From Elusimicrobiota bacterium (lineage in GTDB: Bacteria > Elusimicrobiota > Elusimicrobia > UBA1565 > UBA9628), in NCBI GenBank assembly GCA_027406905.1, contig DAHZHT010000001.1, positions 186,001-250,000 on the forward strand: 64,000 bases of DNA, in the 5' to 3' direction. The position numbers and the translations under genes were made by a program. The number at the start of each line of letters is the position of its first letter. The first letter of the stretch is position 1. Under the pieces are notes generated by a model that worked only from the letters and a program-made list of their open reading frames with translations, made no database searches and was not told the origin of the DNA. Shown here one piece after another: positions 23,999 through 33,237 of the stretch.

Positions 23999-26251
23999 AT
24001 GATTGAAAACATGGCGCGCTCACGGCCTGTCGCGGAAACTTTGCCGCTTGGTCTCTCAGGGCTTAATTTCCTTCAGCATTTTTTTCTGGTCGCCGCCTTC
24101 TTTGTTTCCCCGCTGATTTTCTTTACCAATCTCACTCGCAATCCCTATATCACGCAGATTTGCGCCCTCAATATCTCGATTTCTATCGCCCTGACTCTCT
24201 GGATGTTCCAAAATTACGGAGAGTTGCGAAAACTTAAGACGGTTCTTAATCTTCCGATGCTATTTTGGACCTTAATTATTTTCATCAGTTGGGGGTACGC
24301 CTTTTTTAGGCATGTTAAGTTTTTCAGGCCCTCGGTTTTTAATGAAGGCCTCAACCATGAAATTTTTTGGGTCATCAACTGCGTAGGGGCTTTTTTTATC
24401 GGGGTTGCCTCGATCCGGAATCAAGAGGAGGCCGGTGAAGACGTCAACATCTGGGCCTGGGCGGGTTTTTCCGTCACGTGGGGAAGTTTGTGGTTTCTTT
24501 TCCCTCTCATGAGGAGCCCCAATTCTCCCGCCACCGATATTGCGGCCTTGGTCTGGAATGGTTATGGAGCTTTTCTCTGGGCGCTGGGGGTGGGGTGTTG
24601 CGTTTACTTAAGCTTTAAAAGAAGAGCCATTGATTATCTCCATCTCGCTTTGACCGTGGGGTTTTTAGCCTCGGTTTACGGCGTCCTTCAATACTTTAAT
24701 TTTGAGTTTATTTGGCCTCATGCGCTTAATCCTTATGGGGGGCGCGCGGTTTCAACTTTTGGAAACCCCAACTTTCTTTCTTCTTATAATGTCGTCTTGC
24801 TTCCCTTTTGCGTGGTTTTATGGGCGCGTTCCAAGGGCGGGGCGCGTTATTGGTATGGAATCTGCGCGTTGACATTAGAGGCGGGGCTTTTGTGCAGTCT
24901 GACCCGCTCTTCTTGGCTTGGAGCTTTTGTGGCTGTGTCTTTTTTATTTTTTTCGAAAGGATTTATTCGTTTGCTCCGAAAAGAAATACGCCTATTCGGG
25001 CTCTTTTTTGGAGTGGGTTTTGCCGTCTTTATCTTATGGCCACATAGCCTTCTTTCGGCGGGGTATCATCCCAGTGTTCTAGGACGCTTGGAAGAAGTCG
25101 ATACCTTGCTTAAGCCCGGGCCGACGAAACAGGCCTATAGTCCTTGGCATCAAAGAGTGATGATTTGGACTTGCGCCTGGTTGATGGCCAAAGACAATCC
25201 CTTGACCGGCCAAGGTTTTGGGCTTTTTGAGTTGTTCTATCCATTTTATCAAGGCCCGGTTTTGCGGGCTACGCCTTTTTATTGGAATTTAAGAACCCAC
25301 GCCAACAATGCCCACAACGAGGCGCTGGAGGTTTTATCCCAGACGGGGCTATTGGGACTGGGACTGTTTATTTGGGTATGGGTGGTTTTTTTTCGTTTTG
25401 CGCGGGATTTTACCAATCAAGAAGAGGATTCCCTTCAGAATTTGTGGGTTTCCGCTGGCGCGGCTGGGGTGTTGGGTATGCTGGCTGACAATCTCCTCAA
25501 CGTGTCTCTTCATTTCGCGGTCCCGGCCTTTCTTTTTTGGTGGGTGGTGGGATCCTGCGTTGGGAATGGGCGTGTCAATTTTTCAAAGGCGAATGAGGGA
25601 AAAAATAAAAAAAATATTTGGGTTTTTATCTCTGTCCTTGGCTTATGCGTCTGGATGATTGGGCGTTGGAGTTGCGTTTGGGAAAGAGAAGTCCATTACT
25701 TTTCCGGTTTTAAATTGGCTCGGCAAGGAGACATGGCTGGCGCGATTAATCAACTTGAGATTTCAAAACATTGGGGGCCGCCCGAGGTCAACGCGATTTA
25801 CGAATTAGGCAACGCTTACGCGCGTTCCGGATTTTTTAGGAGAGCTGAAAAAAATTATCAAGCGGCTCTTGACTCGAACGCGGGATACGACGAAATTTTC
25901 TTTAACAAAGGGGCTATCGAGGCCAATCATCTTAATGACATTGTCGACGCCATTAATAATTTTCGCGTCTCATGGTTGATTAACCCGCTTTTGAAAGACG
26001 TTTACAATAGCTTGGGCGCGCTTTATTTAAGAGATCCTCTCAAATATCTCTCGCCGGCCTTAGATCTTCTCTCATATGGAGTCAAGGTATTCCCTCAAGA
26101 CTCCGGATTCTGGAATAATTTAGGCTATCTTGAAACCCTCAATAAAAATTATCCTGAGGCCGTCAGCGATTATCAAAGAGCTCTTCAAATCAACCCCAAT
26201 TTGACCGCTGCGCGAAAGAACCTGGAAGTTTTGACCCACTTTCGCCCCTAA
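23999..26251 (+). CDS. O-antigen ligase-like (Wzy_C) membrane protein with TPR domain
   Basis: A 750-residue protein. Residues to about 560 hold about twelve hydrophobic segments. The central loops show a TRSSWLGAF motif and THANNAHNEALEVLSQTGLLG, the His-rich periplasmic signature of WaaL/PglL-like ligases. The C-terminal 180 residues are TPRs (NAIYELGNAYARSG, NSLGALYL, YQRALQINPN). Such proteins join glycans to lipid A or to proteins; PilO/PglL-type pilin glycosylation is a thought given the pilus cluster next door, but is inference. It ends 4 bases before a palindromic repeat. Confidence 0.85.
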   Translation: MIENMARSRPVAETLPLGLSGLNFLQHFFLVAAFFVSPLIFFTNLTRNPYITQICALNISISIALTLWMFQNYGELRKLKTVLNLPMLFWTLIIFISWGYAFFRHVKFFRPSVFNEGLNHEIFWVINCVGAFFIGVASIRNQEEAGEDVNIWAWAGFSVTWGSLWFLFPLMRSPNSPATDIAALVWNGYGAFLWALGVGCCVYLSFKRRAIDYLHLALTVGFLASVYGVLQYFNFEFIWPHALNPYGGRAVSTFGNPNFLSSYNVVLLPFCVVLWARSKGGARYWYGICALTLEAGLLCSLTRSSWLGAFVAVSFLFFSKGFIRLLRKEIRLFGLFFGVGFAVFILWPHSLLSAGYHPSVLGRLEEVDTLLKPGPTKQAYSPWHQRVMIWTCAWLMAKDNPLTGQGFGLFELFYPFYQGPVLRATPFYWNLRTHANNAHNEALEVLSQTGLLGLGLFIWVWVVFFRFARDFTNQEEDSLQNLWVSAGAAGVLGMLADNLLNVSLHFAVPAFLFWWVVGSCVGNGRVNFSKANEGKNKKNIWVFISVLGLCVWMIGRWSCVWEREVHYFSGFKLARQGDMAGAINQLEISKHWGPPEVNAIYELGNAYARSGFFRRAEKNYQAALDSNAGYDEIFFNKGAIEANHLNDIVDAINNFRVSWLINPLLKDVYNSLGALYLRDPLKYLSPALDLLSYGVKVFPQDSGFWNNLGYLETLNKNYPEAVSDYQRALQINPNLTAARKNLEVLTHFRP

Positions 26252-26254
26252 TAG

Positions 26255-26271
26255 TTAGGGACAGTCCCTAA
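26255..26271. repeat. Palindromic repeat, GGGACAGTCCC core (copy 2)
   Basis: TTAGGGAC-A-GTCCCTAA, a perfect 17-base palindrome just after the stop of the ligase-like gene. The 115-base gap up to 26367 holds nothing else clear apart from AAGGAG before the next gene. Confidence 0.8.
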
Positions 26272-26366
26272 TTCAGTTGAACTCTGTAATAATTTAGCAA
26301 ACACTTCGGCGCAATAATGATTAGGATAAGCGAAATCTATTTAAGGAGAAATATAGGTTAAAGTCC

Positions 26367-28202
26367 ATGCTTAGAAGGAGGCAGAAATTTTTTTGGAGCT
26401 TAATTATTGGCTCACTCACTGTCGGCGCGTGGGGCGGGATTCTCGCCGGACAAGAGCCGCCGTTAAGCCGCGATATGCAGCTGGGAATTTTTTATTTCAA
26501 GAGGGGGGAGGATTCCGAGGCGATGGACCGTTTTATTGAAGTTCTTAATGGCGGAAACCCGACCGAGAGAACCCTTGCCAACAAATACCTTAATCGCATC
26601 ACCCGACGCTTGTCGGGAACAGAGTCAGTTCCTAAAAAACCGGCTCAAACACCGGAAGAAAAAACGCCTTCTCATTCCCCCGTGTCCGCCACTTCAAGTC
26701 CCGTAAAACCCGCCCCAAGTCTCACTCACTCCCAAGCTCAAGCCGCTCCAGAGCCTATCACCGCGCCGCATGAACCATCTGCGATACCCCCTCAAACACG
26801 AAAACAGAGCCCCGTGCCCCCTGCTTCTCCTGCGCCTCAAGCCGCGCCACTGAGCCCTAGCGCCATTCAAGAAGAAATCAAGGGAAAAATTCAAGGTTTA
26901 GCCGATTCCGGATTGAGGCGTTTAAAGCGCGTCCCTCGCATCGTTATTCTCCGCAAAAAAGACGGAAACCCCTGGGCGATTGGCTTGCCATCGGATATCC
27001 TCTTTGGGAAAAAAATAGAGTTTAAAAATCACGCCAATGAGATTGTTTCCAATTTAGCTTCCGTCGCTTACGGAGAAGGACAAGCGAAGGTGTTCGTTTT
27101 CCCGGAAGGAGCGGCTTTGGGGGATGTGAAGGTCATGGATATGCGCAGAGCGGTCGCTCTCGCCGATTCCTTGGTGTCTCTGGGAATTTCACCCAGCAGG
27201 GTCCAGGCGGAACTTCTAACCGGGGGTTCATATCGCATTCCGAGTTCGCTTCTTTCGTTTAAAGGAATTATTCTCGTTTTCGATTATCATTCGACTCTTG
27301 ATCTCAAGGCTCCGCCGGATGAAGCCGGGCCGCCATTGTCCATGGGCCTTTCGACTTCACGGTTTCGAGTCGATAAAGGACAAGGCGTTTTGATCGAGTT
27401 TTCCGTCCAAAAACCGCGTTCGGCAGTGAGTTTTTGGAGATTTGAGATTTTGGGGCGCGAGAACGCTAAACCAAAGACAATCGAGGAAGTCGTGGGAAGC
27501 GGCCCGGTTTTTCACCAGGTCTACTGGGACGGCAGGAAAGATTATTCCGGCTCTCATGAGCCATATGGTTTTTATGAATGTCTTTTAACGGCGAAAGACG
27601 GCTCTGGGCGAACTAGGACGATTCACCGCTGGGTTGAATTAGCCGGGCCTCAGGCGAAAAAGAATATTTCAAAATCAAAACCGGTTGCCAAGGCCGCCAA
27701 GGTCGGAAAGGTGGTTCGCGTATCAAAACTTTCCCGTCTTAAGGCCGCCGGAAAGTCTTTTCATGGGAAAAAAGTTTCCTATGTTCAATTACGCGCGAGT
27801 CACAAAAAGGAAATGAAGTCGAGTCCGCGCGGGAAAAAAATAAAATCCCGAGCGAAAGGGCCTCGGTTCATGGAAATCATCGCGTTTAAAACGGGGAGTT
27901 ATCAGTTGCCGAAGGCGATGAAAAGTAAAATTTTGAAACTCGCGCGCGACATGGCTAAGAATAAGAAAGTCCGATATGATATCATCGGTTATGCCAAGCC
28001 CGCGGAAAAAAATGCTAAAAACTTATGTCGGCAGCGGGCGCAGATAGTCGCCGGATTACTCATCAACAAATATCGGATTAATTTTAAAAGGCTTAAAATC
28101 AGCGGGAAGGTGTCGGGTTTAAAAGGCTCTCGCGTAGTGGTTTTAGCGCGCATGGCCGAGAAAAAGAGGAGAATTCAAAAGCGTGGACGAAAAGCTCATT
28201 GA
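26367..28202 (+). CDS. OmpA-like / FlgD-Ig-like periplasmic protein, pilus-linked
   Basis: A 611-residue protein with a basic N-terminus and one hydrophobic segment, a short TPR-like helix pair (about 35-75), a Pro/Ala/Ser-rich linker, and three folded parts. Residues about 205-305 look like a degenerate OmpA domain (SDILFGKKIEF, then MDMRRAVALADSLVSLGI). Residues about 330-430 look like a FlgD-type Ig domain (VYWDGRKDYSG, YGFYECLLTAKDGSG). The basic C-terminus has a second OmpA-like domain (FKTGSYQL, CRQRAQIVAGLL). It overlaps pilM-pilN by 20 bases, so it may anchor the pilus machine to peptidoglycan. No gene name is justified. Confidence 0.72.
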   Translation: MLRRRQKFFWSLIIGSLTVGAWGGILAGQEPPLSRDMQLGIFYFKRGEDSEAMDRFIEVLNGGNPTERTLANKYLNRITRRLSGTESVPKKPAQTPEEKTPSHSPVSATSSPVKPAPSLTHSQAQAAPEPITAPHEPSAIPPQTRKQSPVPPASPAPQAAPLSPSAIQEEIKGKIQGLADSGLRRLKRVPRIVILRKKDGNPWAIGLPSDILFGKKIEFKNHANEIVSNLASVAYGEGQAKVFVFPEGAALGDVKVMDMRRAVALADSLVSLGISPSRVQAELLTGGSYRIPSSLLSFKGIILVFDYHSTLDLKAPPDEAGPPLSMGLSTSRFRVDKGQGVLIEFSVQKPRSAVSFWRFEILGRENAKPKTIEEVVGSGPVFHQVYWDGRKDYSGSHEPYGFYECLLTAKDGSGRTRTIHRWVELAGPQAKKNISKSKPVAKAAKVGKVVRVSKLSRLKAAGKSFHGKKVSYVQLRASHKKEMKSSPRGKKIKSRAKGPRFMEIIAFKTGSYQLPKAMKSKILKLARDMAKNKKVRYDIIGYAKPAEKNAKNLCRQRAQIVAGLLINKYRINFKRLKISGKVSGLKGSRVVVLARMAEKKRRIQKRGRKAH

Positions 28203-29808
28203 TGAATGGGCCTTTGGGATAAAGGCTCCCAAGGTTTCTCAAAATCTGGGCATTTACCTGAGCCCTAACGTGGCCTATATTGCCCAATCGCGTCTCAATA
28301 AAGGCCGTTTGGTCCTGGATCAGCTTTTTCGCGTGGCCCTTCCCAAGCCTAAAGCGGTGGCCCCGCCCAAAGAGTCTTCTCAAATGCCGGGAGCGGAGTT
28401 ATGGGGAGACTTTAACGATATTTTAGACGTTGTGCGTCCGGTCGTAGGCAAACTCGTCAATGCCCCCAAGGAGGTCGTGGTTTCTCTTTCTCCGGAACTA
28501 AGTCTTCTTCGCTATTTTCAGATGCCTCAAATCGAGCAGAGATTTTGGAAAACGGCGGTTCCTTTGGAGGCGAAAAAGCATATTCCTTTCGCCTTTCATG
28601 GTCTTACCAGCGATTTTCAGGTTTTCCCTTCCTCGGTTTCAACTCCGGACGGAAAAGGGATGCAAGGGGTCTTATTTGCCGTGACATCCAGGTCGACCTG
28701 GGAAGGCGCTAGAGATTTGATGAAGGGGTTGAAACTGGAGATGGTGGCTATGGAGACCAGCGTCAACTCGTATTTGAGATTTTCTCTAGCCATGGATAAA
28801 GGGATTGTGGGCCCCGCCTGCCTCTGGGTCCACTTTTCCGATGTGAAGGTTCGCATTATGGGATTCGCAAAAGGAGTTCCTCTCTTGCTTAGAGAGGCCG
28901 ATTGGTATCCAAATGCCGATCTAAGAACGCTGGGGCTTCCCAGCCTTGCTGAGTTCATCAACCATAAATTAGGTTTTGGACCCATCCAAAAGTGCTTGGT
29001 TAGCGGCGCGGCCGATGAATCTGTCATCGCGGGCCTTTCCCAGGAGATGAATCTCCCAGCGGAACCGAAAAACCCCGGACTCCCCCTGGGGATAAAGGGT
29101 GGGGATTTTGAATCTTACGCCGCCATTGGCAGTTCTTTTCGCTTTACCGCTCCTTCCCCGGCCAATATGGATTTTTCCGCGTCGATGAAGGTGACGGATG
29201 GCGAGAGAAAAGCGGCGATGTTTGTTTTTGGAGCTTCGGTTTTCGTCGCCGCCCTTTTTATCGTTTTGGGGCTGTTTTCAGGGTTTCAGGTTTTCATGAA
29301 GTCTCGGGAGCTTTCGGGAATTAAAAGAGACCGCCATGTCGAGGCTCTCTTTCGGGGTAAATCCCAGGCGGATATTCAAAAGATGATCTCTAAAATAGAA
29401 AAAGAAACCGCTTTTTTGGGCGGCGCCAGCAACAAAAGAAATGATCCCTCTATTCTCCTTGAGGATATTACGGATTCCATGCCTGAGAATCTTTGGCTGA
29501 CCGATATAAAACTGGATAATCCCTTGCCGCAGCCGGGGCGCAATCTTGGACAGGTCATGAATCTAAAATTATCCGGATATTCCACGGCCAAATCTCGGAT
29601 GGGCGAGGAAGAAGACGCGCGAAATTTCAAGGAGACTCTCGAAGAGTTGCCTGATTTTAAAAAATTTTCCGTTCAGATACAGTTGCATCAAGGGCAAAAC
29701 ATGGGAATGTTTGGGGGCATCAATAAAGATCCCCATGAAGTGGAACGTCAACGCGAAGAAAGAACGGGTTTTGATATTACCGTCCAGCCGCAATACGGTT
29801 TAAATTAA
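28183..29808 (+). CDS. PilM-PilN fusion protein of the type IV pilus inner platform
   Basis: A 541-residue protein starting at GTG with AGGAG upstream. Residues about 20-340 resemble the actin-like PilM domain. A transmembrane helix lies near 348-370, and residues about 371-541 form a PilN-like periplasmic part with a coiled segment and a ferredoxin-like fold (LLEDITDSMPENLWLTDI is the usual PilN start). PilM and PilN are normally separate; the layout here is like GspL. It is followed 5 bases later by pilO. Confidence 0.8.
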   Translation: MDEKLIDEWAFGIKAPKVSQNLGIYLSPNVAYIAQSRLNKGRLVLDQLFRVALPKPKAVAPPKESSQMPGAELWGDFNDILDVVRPVVGKLVNAPKEVVVSLSPELSLLRYFQMPQIEQRFWKTAVPLEAKKHIPFAFHGLTSDFQVFPSSVSTPDGKGMQGVLFAVTSRSTWEGARDLMKGLKLEMVAMETSVNSYLRFSLAMDKGIVGPACLWVHFSDVKVRIMGFAKGVPLLLREADWYPNADLRTLGLPSLAEFINHKLGFGPIQKCLVSGAADESVIAGLSQEMNLPAEPKNPGLPLGIKGGDFESYAAIGSSFRFTAPSPANMDFSASMKVTDGERKAAMFVFGASVFVAALFIVLGLFSGFQVFMKSRELSGIKRDRHVEALFRGKSQADIQKMISKIEKETAFLGGASNKRNDPSILLEDITDSMPENLWLTDIKLDNPLPQPGRNLGQVMNLKLSGYSTAKSRMGEEEDARNFKETLEELPDFKKFSVQIQLHQGQNMGMFGGINKDPHEVERQREERTGFDITVQPQYGLN

Positions 29809-29813
29809 TTTTT

Positions 29814-30404
29814 ATGGCCATAGACATTAAGGATATTGATAGAAAAATTCGCCATTTTCAGAGAGACTTTAGCGATACTATTTTCGTCCTCCAAAATAAG
29901 GGGCTTAAGTATTTTCAACGCGTTTGGTTGGCGGCGTTTCTCATTATTTTTGTTCCCTATAAGTTCTTTTATCAGTCGATGGGTAATGAGGTTTCATCCT
30001 TGGGAATGCGGATCAAGACGGCCCGCGCGGCTAATAAATACGCCAAGACCTATAACGATGCCATGGAAAATCTTCTCGTCGTTGAGCGCCGCCTTCCTCC
30101 GGCAAGCAAGGGGACCGGCTGGTTAAGCGATATTTCCATTTCCTCTCTTAAAGACGAGAATATCACTCCCGATTCAGTCTCTTCCGTTCATCAAGTCCCA
30201 AGCGGAAAACTGATTAAGGAAAGCATCTCCGTCGATTTTGAAGCGAAATTCCCGGAAATTTTTACCTGGCTTTATAAGATTGAACATAACCGCTATCTCA
30301 TTCACGTTGATTCCCTACAGATAAAAAAGAAAGGACTTGATGAAAACAGGGTCCACTGCACTCTTTCTACCTTAATTCAGGGCGGATCTGGAGGAAAATC
30401 CTAA
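29814..30404 (+). CDS. PilO-like inner-membrane platform protein
   Basis: A 196-residue protein: cytosolic N-terminus, one membrane helix (about 37-53), a coiled segment (about 58-92) and a ferredoxin-like domain ending in a strand LSTLIQGG. Sequence similarity to PilO is weak but the size, topology and place between pilM-N and pilP fit. It would pair with the PilN part to link the pilus motor to the secretin through PilP. Confidence 0.72.
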   Translation: MAIDIKDIDRKIRHFQRDFSDTIFVLQNKGLKYFQRVWLAAFLIIFVPYKFFYQSMGNEVSSLGMRIKTARAANKYAKTYNDAMENLLVVERRLPPASKGTGWLSDISISSLKDENITPDSVSSVHQVPSGKLIKESISVDFEAKFPEIFTWLYKIEHNRYLIHVDSLQIKKKGLDENRVHCTLSTLIQGGSGGKS

Positions 30405-30406
30405 AC

Positions 30407-31153
30407 ATGGCTAAAAAAAGTCCCGCGGGGTGGGTGGCTCTTTTGCTCGTTTTAGCCCTTCCGGGACTCGCCTTTTATTTTTGGTGGAATCATTTGGGAG
30501 GGAATCGTCCTGTCTCTGGGAAACTCGAGAAAACGCCGCCTTTTTCCAGCGTTTTCAATGCCGCTCCTCCCGGCGTCAAAGTCTCAATCCCCCGCGTTTT
30601 GAATTCTCCGGGCGCGCCTATTTCAAGTTCTCAACCCGTGGCGAAATCTATGGCCGCTACAAGAGCGACGCCTGCCGTTCTTGCTCGTCCCATGGCTCAT
30701 TTACAAGAAGCTTCGCGCCCCTCTTTGAAACCGTCTCCATCTAGTCCTTTGGTCAATGCGGGAAAGGCGGTTGTCGCCTCTCCGGTTTCAGCCACGACTT
30801 TAAAATCAGCGGCGTCAAACTCGCAGAAATTAACGGTTCCAACTCTGAAAAGAGATCCCACCCTCTCTCCCGCGGACCGACAGGAAATTTACGATTTGCT
30901 TCACCCGCGGCCTAAACCCAAAATTGTTCGCCGGCGGGTTAAAAAGAAAGAGGGCCCTCCTATTGAAAGTTTGCTCGATTTGTCGGGAATCATTTTTATG
31001 TCTCCCTCAAACGCCAAGGCGATCATTAATGGCAACCTTATGAAGGTGGGGCAACTGGTGCACGGGGCTAAAATTATTAAAATCGAGAAACGGAAAGTTA
31101 TTTTCTCTTATCATGGGAGAAAAGTAATCAAGGTGATGAATGGTAAACTTTGA
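30407..31153 (+). CDS. PilP/GspC-like protein linking platform and secretin
   Basis: A 248-residue protein with an N-terminal membrane helix (about 9-27), a long Pro/Ser/Ala-rich linker and a C-terminal HR-type beta domain (about 190-248): DLSGIIFMSPSNAKAIING, a V-G-Q-L-V turn and a short final strand pair. This is the pattern of PilP and GspC, which bind the secretin N-domains. PilP is usually a lipoprotein, but here a membrane helix serves, which is more like GspC. It overlaps the region just before pilQ. Confidence 0.75.
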   Translation: MAKKSPAGWVALLLVLALPGLAFYFWWNHLGGNRPVSGKLEKTPPFSSVFNAAPPGVKVSIPRVLNSPGAPISSSQPVAKSMAATRATPAVLARPMAHLQEASRPSLKPSPSSPLVNAGKAVVASPVSATTLKSAASNSQKLTVPTLKRDPTLSPADRQEIYDLLHPRPKPKIVRRRVKKKEGPPIESLLDLSGIIFMSPSNAKAIINGNLMKVGQLVHGAKIIKIEKRKVIFSYHGRKVIKVMNGKL

Positions 31154-31163
31154 GGAGACTATT

Positions 31164-33182
31164 ATGAAGATCATCGCGCAGCGTCTTAAAGGTCTTGCGT
31201 GGGGAAAAGGTTTCTGGCGTGTTCTTTGCCTTTTATCAGCCTTGGAATTGGCCCTTTTGCCTGGAATGACGGCCTTAGCCCAATCCGACAGCTCAACTCC
31301 GGAGGCCAATCCGCAGTTTCAAAATTCAATGCAAGGTTCTAGAACTAATTCCGGCGCTCCAGTGGGAAGCGTTTCCGCCGTTAAAGCCCATGCCGCTTCG
31401 GCTTCCAAAGCCCTGGACCAGGCAAGTTCCCTCTCTCAAGCGGGCGCGCCTCCGTCGGGAATTCAAATCGGCGCTTCTACCCCGCCAACACCGCCGCGTA
31501 AAAAAAGAATTCCGTCCCCTTTGGATACCCGCGTTTCGATTCGCGTCAAGGGCGCGCCGCTGGCGACTTTTTTGGACGCTATTTCCGCCCAGGCCAAGAT
31601 TAATTTCTTGGTCAGCGAAGGTCTTGAGTCAGTCAAAATTACCGCCTTTTTACAAAAGGTGACGGTTCGCGAAGCCTTGCAGATCCTTCTTGAGATTAAA
31701 GGCTTAACCTATCGGCAGATCGGCAAAAGTAATACCTACGTCATTAAGAAACGCTCCAAAAATGCCCCCAATTTTATCACGCGCATTTATTCTCTCTCTT
31801 ATATTCCCTTAGTCAACATCGGACAACAAGGAAATCAGGGGCAGCAAGGCGGCGGCATGATGGGTGGCGCGGCAGGAATGCTTGGCGGGATGGGAGGACC
31901 TTCCGCAGGAGGAAGCTCTGGCGGTGGCGCGCCTGGCGGCGCGGGCGGTGGCGCGGGCGGCGCTGGCGGAGGGCTGATGCCTGGTCAGGGAGGGCAGGCT
32001 TTGGGAATGGGATCGATGATGGGAGGCGCCGCCGGGGGCGGCGGGCAGCAAGGCATGAGCGGTATGCCGGGAGCGGGAGCCGGAGGGGCGAGTTCTATCG
32101 TGACCGTGGTCCAATCCGTTTTAACCAAGGCCGGCCGGGTGGCGGTGGACCCTCGGACTAACTCTTTAATCGTGACGGATGTGCCGGAGGTTTTTCCCCA
32201 GGTGGATCAGCTGATTGCCGAGCTTGATAAAAAAGTTCCCCAGATCATGATTGAAGCTCAGATTGTTGAAATTGATTCCAATAGAGCCAATGATCTCGGT
32301 TTTGAATGGGGCGGACCCAACGGAGAAATGGGAACTTTTACCGGCGGACAGAGAGATACTTCATTTCCAATGGTCTTGACTGGCGCCAGTGGACAGCCGC
32401 GCTTTTTTGATCCGGTTCAAAACGTCATGAGTACCTTGGCCCTTGAAGGCGGCGGCATGATGGGCGGTGCTGGCGGCGGAATGGGCGGCGGCATGATGGG
32501 CGGCGGCATGATGGGTACGACCTTGGGCGGTATTGGCTCAACTGGCGGGACCTTGGCTATTCCCACGACTCAACCGGGAATCAATCCTTTGACCGGGCTT
32601 CCGATGTTGGGTTCAAGCGTCATGACCAGCGTTCTTAACTTAAGCCAGCTGACCATTACTCTTCGCATGCTGGTGTCCCGCTCGGAAGCGCGCTATTTGG
32701 GCAAGCCCAAAATCTTGACTGTCAATAATACACCGGCAATGATCTCTATTACTGGAAATACCGCAATTTATATGTCGGAACAGACCACCGGCGGCGGCAT
32801 GGGAATTACCCAGGCGACCTATTCCCCGGTAACTGCAAAGACTGGTTTGACTTTAACTGTCACTCCTCAAGTCAACGGCGATGGGTATATCACGATGGCG
32901 GTCAATCCTAAGTTTACCGATGTTCAGCCCGCAGTCATTTCGAGCGGAGCCAATCCTGTTTATGACACCCTGGACCGAAGCGCTCAAACCTTGGTCCGCG
33001 TTAAAAATGGAGAGACCTTGGTTCTTGGAGGGCTTTTGCATTCAACCGAGCAGAAAACCGTGCGCAAGGTTCCGTTTTTGGGATATATCCCCGTGATAGG
33101 ATGGCTTTTTACCAGCGTTCAGGCCCAGCGTAAAAACACCGATCTGGTCATCTTTATTACGCCGACTATCATTAACGACTAA
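31164..33182 (+). CDS. pilQ: Secretin, PilQ/GspD family
   Basis: Outer-membrane channel, 672 residues. ATG at 31164 with GAGGAG is preferred to 31140. Order: signal peptide to about residue 40; STN-type domain (about 115-190: SIRVKGAPLATFLDAI, then KVTVREALQILLE); NolW-type secretin_N interrupted by a Gly/Met-rich insertion (about 225-305); and the secretin core, with IMIEAQIVEID, a second Gly/Met-rich loop (about 430-460), VPFLGYIPVIGWLF and DLVIFITPTII. The two Gly/Met-rich tracts are unusually long. No pilotin gene was seen. Confidence 0.92.
   Translation: MKIIAQRLKGLAWGKGFWRVLCLLSALELALLPGMTALAQSDSSTPEANPQFQNSMQGSRTNSGAPVGSVSAVKAHAASASKALDQASSLSQAGAPPSGIQIGASTPPTPPRKKRIPSPLDTRVSIRVKGAPLATFLDAISAQAKINFLVSEGLESVKITAFLQKVTVREALQILLEIKGLTYRQIGKSNTYVIKKRSKNAPNFITRIYSLSYIPLVNIGQQGNQGQQGGGMMGGAAGMLGGMGGPSAGGSSGGGAPGGAGGGAGGAGGGLMPGQGGQALGMGSMMGGAAGGGGQQGMSGMPGAGAGGASSIVTVVQSVLTKAGRVAVDPRTNSLIVTDVPEVFPQVDQLIAELDKKVPQIMIEAQIVEIDSNRANDLGFEWGGPNGEMGTFTGGQRDTSFPMVLTGASGQPRFFDPVQNVMSTLALEGGGMMGGAGGGMGGGMMGGGMMGTTLGGIGSTGGTLAIPTTQPGINPLTGLPMLGSSVMTSVLNLSQLTITLRMLVSRSEARYLGKPKILTVNNTPAMISITGNTAIYMSEQTTGGGMGITQATYSPVTAKTGLTLTVTPQVNGDGYITMAVNPKFTDVQPAVISSGANPVYDTLDRSAQTLVRVKNGETLVLGGLLHSTEQKTVRKVPFLGYIPVIGWLFTSVQAQRKNTDLVIFITPTIIND
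32448..32514 (+). repeat. In-frame tandem repeat coding for Gly-Gly-Met-Met
   Basis: Units close to GGCGGCATGATGGGC repeat here inside pilQ and give a Gly/Met-rich loop in the secretin core. A related, longer Gly/Met-rich tract lies at about 31850-32095. Copy number could vary between strains. Confidence 0.7.
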
Positions 33183-33187
33183 AGGCC

Positions 33188-33215
33188 TTGACATATTCGA
33201 GAAACCCGCTATACT
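33188..33215 (+). promoter_or_regulatory. Promoter of pilB-pilC-pilin genes
   Basis: TTGACA (33188-33193), a 16-base spacer and TATACT (33210-33215), then AAAAGGGG and the ATG at 33238. It lies just after the secretin stop, so pilB and what follows can be expressed apart from pilMNOPQ. Confidence 0.8.
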
Positions 33216-33237
33216 TCTAAAAGGGGTTAAAATTTAA

